Part shown: in pieces, positions 1 to 8,059 of the stretch
Numbering within the stretch: the first letter of the stretch is position 1
How the letters are laid out: each line of letters opens with the position of its first letter
Assembly: GCF_900100205.1 (NCBI RefSeq)
Contig: NZ_FNEQ01000005.1
Coordinates: 310,001-374,000, forward strand
Source of the DNA: Duganella sp. OV510
GTDB taxonomy: Bacteria > Pseudomonadota > Gammaproteobacteria > Burkholderiales > Burkholderiaceae_D
Length of the DNA: 64,000 nt
Direction of reading: 5' to 3'
Notes under the pieces: model-generated
Database searches by the model: none
Told to the model about the DNA's origin: nothing
The model's input: only the letters and a program-made list of their open reading frames with translations
Position numbers and translations under genes: made by a program

Positions 1-525
1 GCAGGATTTCAGCTTGGACGCGTACTTCGGATTGAAGATCAGCTCCCATGCGTTATCCGGCATCGGCATGCCACCCAGTGCGGCCTTGACCTTGTTGACG
101 TTGATGCCAACGGTGGTATAGCCCCACATCCAGTCGACCAGGTAATCATTGCCAGGATCGATGGCGGCCAGCTTGGTCTGGATGGCCGGGTCGAGGTTTT
201 TCAGGTTAGGCAGCTTGGACTTGTCCAGCTTGCGCAGCAGCTTGCCATCGATCTGCAGGCGCGCCCACTGGGCGGTCGGCACCACGATGTCGTAGCCGGA
301 TTTGCCAGCCACCAGCTTGGAGTTCAGGATTTCGTTGTTATCGAACAGGTCGTAGCGGACCTTGATGCCGGTTTCTTTTTCAAAGTTCTTAACCGTATCC
401 TCGGCGATATAGTCCGACCAGTTATAGATATTGAGGACTTTCTCCTCCTGCGCGACAGCAATTTGCGTCGCGCCTACCATCAAACCAGCCGCCAACAGCG
501 CCGCACCAACGAACTTCCCTGCCAT
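1..525 (-). CDS. Polyamine-type ABC transporter substrate-binding protein (PotF-like), 3' end missing
   Basis: Only the first 175 codons are present; the gene runs off the left edge. The start is fixed by a GGAGG ribosome binding site six bases or so before the ATG at 525. Residues 1-25 form a signal peptide (short basic start, hydrophobic Ala/Leu/Val core, cleavage after AVAQ-like residues). The mature part begins with the pattern LNIYNWSDYIAE, typical of spermidine/putrescine periplasmic binding proteins PotD/PotF, followed by TGIKVRYDLFDNNE and a GYDIVVPT segment. It should bind a polyamine in the periplasm and hand it to an ABC permease outside the window. Substrate cannot be told from this fragment. 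Confidence 0.9.
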   Translation of the reverse strand, partial: MAGKFVGAALLAAGLMVGATQIAVAQEEKVLNIYNWSDYIAEDTVKNFEKETGIKVRYDLFDNNEILNSKLVAGKSGYDIVVPTAQWARLQIDGKLLRKLDKSKLPNLKNLDPAIQTKLAAIDPGNDYLVDWMWGYTTVGINVNKVKAALGGMPMPDNAWELIFNPKYASKLKSC

Positions 526-609
526 AACACCTCCAGAATGTGGAATTCAAACACAAGCCGTGATGATCGGGCATCCACCGCCCGGATGCAAGGAAATCGT
601 TGAGAAATC

Positions 610-1995
610 TCAGCCCAGCATATCGAACAGCGTGCCGGTGCCCTTGCCTCCCAGGCCGTTGAGGGCGCTGCCGGCGCCGGTCTGGGCCTGGGCGGTGTAT
701 AGCGCCGCCAGCGCGGTGGCCTGGGTTGCCATGGCCTTGGACATGCTGGCTTTCTTGTTGCTCAGGTTGGCGATTTCATTGGTGGTCAGCGACGTCTGCT
801 TGGTCAGCACGCTGTTGGTCGAGGTCAGCGCGCCGGCCTTGGACGACAGCAGGTCGGCCAGGCCGCGCTTGTCTTCGGTGGTGAACAGCTTGGCCACCGC
901 CGACGAGTCGGCTTTCAGCGCGGCTTGCAGCTTGGTGTCGTCCAGCTTCAGGTTGCCGTCCTTGTCCTGGCTCAGGCCGATGCCCGCCAGCTTGGTCACA
1001 GAGACGGTGCCGCCGCCGGTTTTCAGCAGCATGCTCATCTGGCTGATGGCCTGGTTGAGCGCGGTGTCCGACTTCAGCTCGCCTTTTTGCAGCTTTTGCA
1101 TTTTGGCGTTCAGGTCGTTGTAAGCGGCGACGAAGGCTTTCAGGTTATCGCCGATCTGGCTGGCCGACTGCGTGATGGTGATGTCGCTCTTACCCTTGCC
1201 CACCAGGTTCAGCGTGGCCCCACCGATGGCGCTGTCCTTGATGCTGTTGCTGCTGCTCTTGATTTCCTTGCCGTCCACGGTAAGGATGGCATCCTGCGCG
1301 GCAGTGCTTTGCTTGAGCTTTTGCGTGCCGGCCGGATCATAGCCCAGCAGGTTTTTCAGCGTGGCGTCGCCGCTGACGCTGATGCGCATGCTGTTGTCAG
1401 CACCCGGCTTGCCGGCGAGCGACAGCGAATACTTGCCATCGTCCCCCTTGACCACGGTGACATCCACACCGGCCGCCTTGAACGCGGCGGCGATGCCTTC
1501 GGGCGTGTTGTTGCTGCTGTCGATGGTGACGCTCTTGGCGGCGGCGGTGGTGCTGGCGGCAAATGCTTTCTCGCCGCCGGCGGTGCCGAATTCGATCTTG
1601 ACGGTGGTGGTAGCGCCGCTGCCCACCTTGCCGTCGGTGCCGGTGGCAAATTCTTCGCTGGTCAGGAACTGGCCCTGGGCCAGTTGCTTGACATCGATGG
1701 CGTAAGTGCCGGCCTTGGCCGAGCCGGTCGAGCTGGCGGTCAGCACGGTCTTGGCCGAGCTGGCGGCGCTGGTGCTGAGGCCGTCACCCGTGAGGCTGGC
1801 GGCGATCTGCTGGAAGCTGGCCAGTGCGCTCTGCAATTGGCCCAGCGCGGACAGCTTGGTCTGGTCCTTGGTGATGGACGCGTTGATCTTGGCCGCCGCA
1901 TTGGCTTGCGGGGTCATGGTTTGCAGGACGCGATTGTAGACGTCCGTCGAAACGCCCTGGCTGGTCGAGCCGGTCGTGGAGCTGATAGTAGCCAT
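610..1995 (-). CDS. fliD: FliD-like flagellar hook-associated protein 2 (filament cap)
   Basis: 461 residues. The N-terminal 100 residues are a coiled-coil-rich FliD N-domain, followed by Thr/Ala/Gly-rich surface domains and a C-terminal FliD domain with the usual LKAFVAAYNDLNAKMQKL-type helix, SDTALNQAI segment and a terminal helical stretch. FliD caps the growing flagellar filament and folds exported flagellin. The first codons lack the classical GLDV-type opening of main FliD proteins, and no other flagellar gene is nearby, so this may be a second, diverged copy. I moved the start from an upstream ATG to 1995, where the family-like sequence MATISSTTG begins; the upstream extension is Pro/Arg-rich and non-family. 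Confidence 0.8.
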   Translation of the reverse strand: MATISSTTGSTSQGVSTDVYNRVLQTMTPQANAAAKINASITKDQTKLSALGQLQSALASFQQIAASLTGDGLSTSAASSAKTVLTASSTGSAKAGTYAIDVKQLAQGQFLTSEEFATGTDGKVGSGATTTVKIEFGTAGGEKAFAASTTAAAKSVTIDSSNNTPEGIAAAFKAAGVDVTVVKGDDGKYSLSLAGKPGADNSMRISVSGDATLKNLLGYDPAGTQKLKQSTAAQDAILTVDGKEIKSSSNSIKDSAIGGATLNLVGKGKSDITITQSASQIGDNLKAFVAAYNDLNAKMQKLQKGELKSDTALNQAISQMSMLLKTGGGTVSVTKLAGIGLSQDKDGNLKLDDTKLQAALKADSSAVAKLFTTEDKRGLADLLSSKAGALTSTNSVLTKQTSLTTNEIANLSNKKASMSKAMATQATALAALYTAQAQTGAGSALNGLGGKGTGTLFDMLG

Positions 1996-2074
1996 AATTA
2001 TGATTCCGCCATGTTGGTACTTACATAGTATGCAACATGGCCGCTTGCACCAATGCGCTGAATAAAGGGGGATT

Positions 2075-3529
2075 CTACCCCTTATCCGCCGTCCAGCACG
2101 CTTGGGAAGAGCCGAGACTGGCCGCCGGGCGCTTCCAGGCCATGGGGGCGCCGTCGATTGACACTGGCGGCCGGTAGCGTCTTCCTGGCCCCCACCCGGT
2201 TTGTTCCAGTGCGGCGGCAAAGTCTGGCTCGGCTGCCGGCATGAGTTCCGATGGCATGCCCGCCGGGGCGTCAGTCAGCAGCTTTGCCGTGCGCGCCAGT
2301 GACAACCTGGCGTGGAGTGTGTGGCCATCAAGGCGGGAGATCAATGCGCGCACCACGGCGGCAGCCATCAGATAGCCGGTGGCATGATCGAGCGCCTGGG
2401 CCGGCAACGGCACCGGCTTGTCGGCGCCCTGCATCAGCATGCCGTGCTGCGCGATGCCGCAACTCATCTGCACCAGACTATCGAAGCCACGCCGGCCGGC
2501 CAGCGGTCCCGTCCAGCCGTAGGCGTCCAGCGTAACGTCGATCAGACCCGGATTGTGCTGGCGGCGGAAAGCTGCGCCATAACCCAGCCGCTCCAGCGCA
2601 TCCGGACGGTAGCCGTGTACCAGCACATCCGCTGTCGCCAGCAGGTGTTCAAAGATGGCGCGGTCGGCCGGCAGCATCAGATCGAGACGGGCGCAACGCT
2701 TGCCGAGCGTGACCTCGGGAATCACGCCTGGCTCGTTCCAGTTGGGCGGATCGATGCGCAGCACGTCGGCGCCGTAGCCCGCCAGGAAGCGTGTTGCCAC
2801 GGGGCCCGCCAGAACGCGGGTCAGGTCCAGCACTTTCAGCCCAGCCAGGGGACGCTGGGGCTTCCAGGCCCAAGTCTTGGCCCAAGCCCACGCGCCGCGT
2901 CCAAGGCGCCTGCGCCGCGCTTCCTCATCCGCGCCAGCCACTTCAGCCGTCGAGCGGTCCGCACCTGGGCGCATCGGGCGGTCTGCGCTCGCCGGCGTGA
3001 AGGCAATCAGCGGCTCGCTGGCGACGCTGATGCCTTGCGGATGCGCCTGCCACTCGGCCATCGAACGCATCATCGCCGCGCAGCCGCCTTGCGCGACGAT
3101 GGCTTCTTCCAGCGCCAGCCCGCGCCAACCGGCCACCGCGCGTGCGACCGCTGCGCGATCCTCGCCGCAACCCAGCACCGCCAGCGCGGCGGCGCGGTGA
3201 TGCGGGGCGTTGGTGTGCAAGCGGATCCAGCCATCGGCGGTGGCGTAATCGCCTGCCACCGCATCCCACGACGGCGGCAGCTCCCAACCTGCCGGATGCA
3301 GCGACCAGCCAAACCACATCGACGCCAGCCGGCGATCCACCCTCACGCGCGCAGGCGCCTCGCCCTGCATCCGCATCAATTCACGCACCGCCAGCGCCGC
3401 CGCGCCAACCGAGGCGGCCGCCAGTTCGGTGACAGCAAAATACGAGGGCAAAGCGCCCTCGCCCATGACTGTCACGGCATCCAGCGCCGAGGCGGGCAAA
3501 TCCAGCGCAGACCATACAGTGTTCAACAT
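2075..3529 (-). CDS. Class III (CaiB/BaiF family) CoA-transferase
   Basis: 484 residues. A family III CoA-transferase core lies in the C-terminal half: LKVLDLTRVLAGPVATRFLAGYGADVLRIDPP is the standard nucleotide-binding start, and the nucleophilic aspartate is expected in the GFDSLVQMSCG segment. The N-terminal 200 residues resemble a shortened second copy of the fold, joined by an Ala/Arg-rich linker. Such enzymes move CoA between carboxylic acids. The gene is divergent from the citrate-synthase-family gene at 3623 with 93 bases between starts, which suggests joint regulation and perhaps a shared acyl-CoA/oxaloacetate pathway. The substrate is unknown. Confidence 0.85.
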   Translation of the reverse strand: MLNTVWSALDLPASALDAVTVMGEGALPSYFAVTELAAASVGAAALAVRELMRMQGEAPARVRVDRRLASMWFGWSLHPAGWELPPSWDAVAGDYATADGWIRLHTNAPHHRAAALAVLGCGEDRAAVARAVAGWRGLALEEAIVAQGGCAAMMRSMAEWQAHPQGISVASEPLIAFTPASADRPMRPGADRSTAEVAGADEEARRRRLGRGAWAWAKTWAWKPQRPLAGLKVLDLTRVLAGPVATRFLAGYGADVLRIDPPNWNEPGVIPEVTLGKRCARLDLMLPADRAIFEHLLATADVLVHGYRPDALERLGYGAAFRRQHNPGLIDVTLDAYGWTGPLAGRRGFDSLVQMSCGIAQHGMLMQGADKPVPLPAQALDHATGYLMAAAVVRALISRLDGHTLHARLSLARTAKLLTDAPAGMPSELMPAAEPDFAAALEQTGWGPGRRYRPPVSIDGAPMAWKRPAASLGSSQACWTADKG

Positions 3530-3584
3530 ACCGGCTCCAGATCAGTTAAGCTTGGCCGCAGCTTAGGACTGCCGGTCCACGAGC

Positions 3585-3608
3585 GTCAATCTTGACTTGA
3601 TGTGTCAA
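3585..3608. promoter_or_regulatory. Cluster of three GTCAA/TTGAC half-sites in divergent promoter region
   Basis: GTCAA at 3585-3589, TTGAC at 3592-3596 and GTCAA at 3604-3608 lie 15 to 38 bases before the citrate-synthase start. Adjacent half-sites form inverted repeats with 2-base and 7-base spacers. TTGACT could also serve as a -35 box. The N-terminal DNA-binding-like domain of the downstream protein makes autoregulation possible, but this is inference only. Confidence 0.35.
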
Positions 3609-3622
3609 CATAGGGACTGGAA

Positions 3623-5068
3623 ATGGTCTGGATGACCGCCGCAGAAGCCCTGGACGTGCTCAACGTCCGACCGCAAACGCTGTACGCCAACGTCAGCCGG
3701 GGCAAGATCCGCGCTCGTCCGGACGACGACGATCCGCGCCGCAGCCTGTATCACCGCGACGATGTATTGCGCATGGCCCGCCGCGCCAATGGCCGGCGCA
3801 AGGTGGAAGCGGTCAGCACGCAGGCGATGCAGTATGGCGACCCGGTGCTGCCGTCCGCCATCTCCACCGCCATCGATGGTCGCCTGTACTATCGCGGCCA
3901 TGACGCCGCCACGCTGGCCGATACCGCCAGCCTCGAAGACATCGCCGCGCTGCTGTGGCAATGCCCGCCAGACGAAGCGGCCGCACTTTGGCCGGCCTGC
4001 CCACCTGCCGCCAGCAGCGCCCAACGCCAGCCGATTGCCGACGCGACATCAGCGCAGTTCCTGCGTCCGGGCGGCGCTTGCCCGGCGGCCGGCAAAGCGC
4101 TGGCTGCGGGACTGCTCGCCCTCGCCCACCGCAGCGCGAACGATGCGCCCTCGCTGGGCCGGCCAACCGCCGAACTGCGCGCCGAGGCAGCCAGCGTCCT
4201 CGCCACGCTGGTCGACGCCCTGGCAGGCGCGCACAGTGGCCGCGCCTCAACGCCAGCCGCCAGAGCGGCCGCAACGCGGGCGGTGCGGACCGACGATCCT
4301 GCCAAGAATTCTGCCATCGATCCTGCCAAGGACCCTGCCGCCGATTCTGCCAACGATTCTGCCAACGAACCCGCAAACGATTCTGCCAACGCCCCTGCCA
4401 ACGAACCCGCAAACGATTCTGCCGATATCTCTGCCGATACTCCTGCCGACACCACGCCGGTCAGCGCCCGCCTCGCTCGTGCCTGGCGCGCCGGACCGCA
4501 CGAAGACCTGATCCGCCGCACATTGGTGCTGATGGCCGACCACGAACTGAACGCCTCCACCTTCGCCACCCGCGTCGCCATCTCCACCGGCGCCTCGCTG
4601 GCGGCAAGCGTGCTGGCGGGCTTCACCACACTGACCGGTCCGCTACACGGTGGCGCCGCCGCCGAATTTGCCCAATTGGTCGCGCAAGCGCAAGCCTGTA
4701 GCGCGGGCGAAGCGGTACGCCAATGGCTGGCCAGCCAACGTCCGCTGCCCGCCTTCGGCCACCCGCTCTACCCAGCCGGCGACCCGCGCGCAGCCGCACT
4801 GCTCAAACAACTACCGGAAGTTAAACCACATGAAGAACTGGCTGTAGCGGCCGAACAACAGGCCGGCGAGCTACCCAGCATCGACTACGCCCTGTCCGTG
4901 CTGACAGCAGCCTGCGGGCTGCCGGACGACGCACCCTTCATCTTGTTTGCTACAGGTCGCTGCGTCGGCTGGCTGGCGCACGCGCTGGAGCAGGTGCAAG
5001 CCAACCGCCTGATACGGCCACGCGCCCGTTACACCGGGCCCGCCCCAGTCAACGCAGGAATTTATTGA
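3623..5068 (+). CDS. Citrate synthase family protein with N-terminal helix-turn-helix-like domain
   Basis: 481 residues. Residues 1-55 look like an excisionase/MerR-type winged helix (MTAAEALDVLNVRPQTLYANVSRGKI, then a YHRDDVLRMARR wing), followed by a citrate synthase fold. The three catalytic residues are all present: His342 in GPLHGG, His380 in FGHPLY...DPR and Asp421 in SIDYAL. It should condense oxaloacetate with an acyl-CoA; whether acetyl- or propionyl-CoA cannot be said. Codons 225-276 are a 12-bp tandem repeat between the two halves of the enzyme, making it longer than usual. The last 20 bases overlap the convergent PilZ gene. Confidence 0.85.
   Translation: MVWMTAAEALDVLNVRPQTLYANVSRGKIRARPDDDDPRRSLYHRDDVLRMARRANGRRKVEAVSTQAMQYGDPVLPSAISTAIDGRLYYRGHDAATLADTASLEDIAALLWQCPPDEAAALWPACPPAASSAQRQPIADATSAQFLRPGGACPAAGKALAAGLLALAHRSANDAPSLGRPTAELRAEAASVLATLVDALAGAHSGRASTPAARAAATRAVRTDDPAKNSAIDPAKDPAADSANDSANEPANDSANAPANEPANDSADISADTPADTTPVSARLARAWRAGPHEDLIRRTLVLMADHELNASTFATRVAISTGASLAASVLAGFTTLTGPLHGGAAAEFAQLVAQAQACSAGEAVRQWLASQRPLPAFGHPLYPAGDPRAAALLKQLPEVKPHEELAVAAEQQAGELPSIDYALSVLTAACGLPDDAPFILFATGRCVGWLAHALEQVQANRLIRPRARYTGPAPVNAGIY
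4295..4450 (+). repeat. 13 x 12-bp in-frame tandem repeat (codons 225-276)
   Basis: Thirteen consecutive 12-base units, starting exactly on a codon, of the type GAT TCT GCC AAC with variants (GATCCTGCCAAG, GAACCCGCAAAC, GATTCTGCCGAT). The encoded tetrapeptide is Asp/Glu-Pro/Ser-Ala-Asn/Lys/Asp. It keeps the frame and forms a hydrophilic linker ahead of the catalytic half of the citrate synthase. Confidence 0.95.
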
Positions 5069-5369
5069 TGGTGGCCATGGTGGCCATGTCTGGATTCATG
5101 AACTGGAATCCGATCTTGAAATGGTCGCCGCTGAAAATGCAGTAATTCACCCGTGAGCGGCAGCTCAGAACCTGTGCCTTGCCCTCGACGAACAGCTCAA
5201 ACGACACCATGCCCATATCGCCAGCCGCCAGCTTGTGATCAAACGTGAGCGACAAGCCACTACCGCTGATATCCAGCGTGCGCCCCTGCATGGGCGGCAT
5301 GCCATCCATCACCACGACTGCCTTGGAACGCACGATCTTGCGTGCGCCTGACCTTTGATCGACTAACAC
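5049..5369 (-). CDS. Single-domain PilZ protein
   Basis: 106 residues, GTG start at 5369 preceded by an AGGACAGGAAA ribosome binding region. The sequence has the PilZ pattern of an Arg-rich N-terminus (RSGARKIVRSKA) followed by DISGSGLSL, corresponding to the RxxxR and D/NxSxxG motifs that bind cyclic di-GMP, although the RxxxR spacing is only approximate. Single PilZ proteins pass the c-di-GMP signal to motility or envelope machinery. The 3' end overlaps the convergent citrate synthase gene by 20 bases. The window also carries a large GGDEF-EAL enzyme and a broken one. Confidence 0.75.
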   Translation of the reverse strand: MLVDQRSGARKIVRSKAVVVMDGMPPMQGRTLDISGSGLSLTFDHKLAAGDMGMVSFELFVEGKAQVLSCRSRVNYCIFSGDHFKIGFQFMNPDMATMATINKFLR

Positions 5370-5442
5370 TTTCCTGTCCTTTAGTTACACAATTGTTACG
5401 CAATTAGCCATATTGACTATTACAACACGTAACAATACAGCG

Positions 5443-6819
5443 TTATTGGATTTCGCGCAGCTTATTGAACGCATCATCGATCCGATCAACACCGATGATG
5501 GTCATGCCCTCGATCGGCTGCTTGGGCGCATTGGCGGTCGGTATCATCGCCACCGAGAAACCCAGCTTGGCCGCTTCGCGCAGGCGCTCCTGCCCGCGTG
5601 GCGCCGGCCGGATCTCGCCCGCCAGGCCCACCTCGCCAAACACCACGAAGCCGCTCGGCAAGGCCTTGTTGCGCATCGACGAGTTAATCGCCAGCAGCAC
5701 CGCCAAGTCGACTGCCGGCTCGCTGATCTTGACGCCGCCGACCGCGTTGATGAACACGTCCTGGTCGAACGCCGCGATGCCGGCGTGCCGGTGCAGCACC
5801 GCCAGCAGCATCGCCAGCCTGTTTTGCTCCAGGCCAACGGACAGGCGGCGCGCATTCGGCAGGTGGCTGGCGTCGACCAGCGCCTGGATTTCCACCAGCA
5901 GCGGCCGCGTGCCCTCCTGCGTCACCATCACACAGGAGCCGGGCACCTGGTTATCGTGTTGCGACAGGAATAAGGCCGACGGGTTGGACACACCCTTCAA
6001 GCCCTTCTCGGTCATGGCAAACACGCCCAGTTCATTGACCGCACCAAAACGGTTCTTGATCGCCCGCACCAGGCGGAAGCTGGAATGGCTGTCGCCCTCG
6101 AAATACAGCACGGTATCGACGATATGTTCCAGCACGCGCGGACCTGCCAGCGCACCTTCCTTGGTGACGTGGCCGACCAGGATAATCGTGATGCCGGTCT
6201 GCTTGGCCACGCGGGTCAGTTGCGCCGCGCATTCGCGTACCTGGGCCACCGAACCTGGCGCGGAGCTGAGCGCGTCCGAATAAAGCGTCTGAATCGAATC
6301 GATCACCGCCACCTCAGGCTTGAGGTCGGCCAACGTGCCGAGGATCTTCTCCAGCTGAATCTCGGCCTGCAATTTCAGTTCGCGCGCATCGACCTGCAAG
6401 CGTTTGGCGCGCAAGGCGATCTGCGCGCCCGATTCCTCGCCCGACACATACAGCACCTTCTTCAGGTGCGACACATTGGCCAGCGCCTGCAACAGCAAGG
6501 TCGACTTGCCGATGCCCGGATCGCCGCCGATCAGCACCACGCCGCCAGCCACCAGGCCACCGCCCAGCACGCGGTCGAATTCCTCGATGCCGGTGCCGAA
6601 ACGCGGCACGTCGATCGCATCGATATCGGCCAGCGACAGCACCGGCGCCGTCTGCGCCAGCGACATATGCGCCGGCTGCGAGTAGCGGTTGTTGCCGCCC
6701 GCCTCGATCACCGTCTCGACCATCGTATTCCACTGCTGGCACGCGGCACACTGGCCGGTCCATTTGGTTGCAGTCGCGCCGCATTCGGTGCAGGTGTAAT
6801 TGGTTTTTGCCTTTGCCAT
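5443..6819 (-). CDS. radA: DNA repair protein RadA
   Basis: 458 residues, normal length. The N-terminus has a four-cysteine zinc finger (CTECGA...CAACQQW), then a RecA-like ATPase with Walker A GDPGIGKST, the RadA-specific KNRFG motif (AIKNRFGAVNELG), and a C-terminal Lon-protease-like domain. RadA promotes branch migration of recombination intermediates. I place the start at 6819, the MAKAKTNY sequence directly before the zinc finger; a longer reading adds a non-conserved Arg-rich stretch. The alr stop codon is only four bases upstream, so the two genes are very likely one operon. Confidence 0.97.
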   Translation of the reverse strand: MAKAKTNYTCTECGATATKWTGQCAACQQWNTMVETVIEAGGNNRYSQPAHMSLAQTAPVLSLADIDAIDVPRFGTGIEEFDRVLGGGLVAGGVVLIGGDPGIGKSTLLLQALANVSHLKKVLYVSGEESGAQIALRAKRLQVDARELKLQAEIQLEKILGTLADLKPEVAVIDSIQTLYSDALSSAPGSVAQVRECAAQLTRVAKQTGITIILVGHVTKEGALAGPRVLEHIVDTVLYFEGDSHSSFRLVRAIKNRFGAVNELGVFAMTEKGLKGVSNPSALFLSQHDNQVPGSCVMVTQEGTRPLLVEIQALVDASHLPNARRLSVGLEQNRLAMLLAVLHRHAGIAAFDQDVFINAVGGVKISEPAVDLAVLLAINSSMRNKALPSGFVVFGEVGLAGEIRPAPRGQERLREAAKLGFSVAMIPTANAPKQPIEGMTIIGVDRIDDAFNKLREIQ

Positions 6820-6823
6820 CCGC

Positions 6824-7924
6824 TCAGCCCTCAAGCACCGGCACGCGCGGCGCCAGCGCACACATCAGCTCATAGCCGATGGTGCCGGCAGCTGCCGCCA
6901 CCTCATCAATCGGCAGACCCTTGCCCCAAAGTATCACCTTGCTGCCGATGCGCGCTTGCGGCAGATCAGTCAGGTCAACGGTCAGCATGTCCATCGACAC
7001 GCGGCCAATCAGGCGGGTGCGCACGCCATCGACCAGCACCGGCGTCCCCAGCGGCGCCACGCGCGGGTAACCATCGGCATAACCGCAGGCCACCACGCCG
7101 ATGCGCATCGCGCCTTCGGCCTGGAAGCGGCTGCCATAGCCCACCGCCTCGCCGGCGCCGATCTCCTGCACACCGATGATTTCGCTGCTCAAGGTCATGG
7201 TTGGCTGCAAGCCGAATTCCTCGGCGCTACCGCCGCCCGGCGTGCCGCCGTACAGCATGATGCCGGGGCGCACCCAGTCATTCGCCAATTCCTGGTGCAG
7301 CAGCACGCCGGCCGAATTCGACAGGCTGCGCTGGCCCGGCAAGCCGGCCGCGCCCCGTTCGAAGCGGCGGAGCTGCTCGGCGATCGGCAGCAGCGGATGC
7401 TCGACGTCGTCGGCATTGGCAAAGTGAGTCATCAAGGTGATGCTGCCGACGCAGCCAATCGTGCTCAGTCGTGCATGTGCGGCGGCAAACGCCTCAGGCT
7501 TGAAGCCGAGACGGTTCATGCCGGTGTTCATCTTCAGGTGCAGGTCAAAGCGGATGCCGCGCGCGCTCAATTGCGCCGCCACCTGTTCCAGCCATTCCAG
7601 CTGCTCGTTGCAATGCACAGCCGCCTGAATATCGTAACCGGCCATGGTGTGCAGATCGGCCAAACCGAAGAAACCTTCCAATAACAGGATCGGCTTCTTC
7701 CAGCCCAGTTCGCGCAGCTTGACCGCATTGTCGACTTCAATCAGCGCCAGGCCGTCGGCGTCGGCGAAACCGCGCATGGCGCGCTCCAGGCCGTGGCCAT
7801 AACCATTCGCCTTCAGCACGCCCCAGGCTCTGGCGCCGGGCGATCTGGACTTGGCGAGGGCCAAGTTTTGCTTCATGGAATCAACGTGAATAGTTGCTAA
7901 TATCGGCCTCGGCATACGTGTCAT
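6824..7924 (-). CDS. alr: Alanine racemase
   Basis: 366 residues. PLP-dependent enzyme interconverting L- and D-alanine for peptidoglycan. The PLP lysine is Lys38 in WGVLKANGYGHG; the second catalytic base is the tyrosine of EAVGYGSRF; the RPGIMLYG segment is also family-typical. There is no good ribosome binding site before the ATG at 7924 or the alternative at 7915, so the exact start is uncertain. First gene of an alr-radA operon, divergent from lplT. Confidence 0.97.
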   Translation of the reverse strand: MTRMPRPILATIHVDSMKQNLALAKSRSPGARAWGVLKANGYGHGLERAMRGFADADGLALIEVDNAVKLRELGWKKPILLLEGFFGLADLHTMAGYDIQAAVHCNEQLEWLEQVAAQLSARGIRFDLHLKMNTGMNRLGFKPEAFAAAHARLSTIGCVGSITLMTHFANADDVEHPLLPIAEQLRRFERGAAGLPGQRSLSNSAGVLLHQELANDWVRPGIMLYGGTPGGGSAEEFGLQPTMTLSSEIIGVQEIGAGEAVGYGSRFQAEGAMRIGVVACGYADGYPRVAPLGTPVLVDGVRTRLIGRVSMDMLTVDLTDLPQARIGSKVILWGKGLPIDEVAAAAGTIGYELMCALAPRVPVLEG

Positions 7925-8059
7925 TTCGGCTGGTTCAACGAAGGCGTTATTTTAACGCCTGGGCGCTGAAACGGGGCTGAAGCGCACGGCTCAATTCTTG
8001 GGGATACGATCAAAGCATGGTATAAAGCAAGCCAGATAAGTTTTCCAGGCTATCCCAGA

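Noticed and set aside
925..2028. 367-codon open frame opposite fliD
   Set aside because: Shadow of the Ala/Thr-rich FliD sequence, no family features.
4295..4450. CRISPR array
   Set aside because: Units are 12 bp, contiguous, without spacers, and keep a reading frame in a citrate synthase gene.
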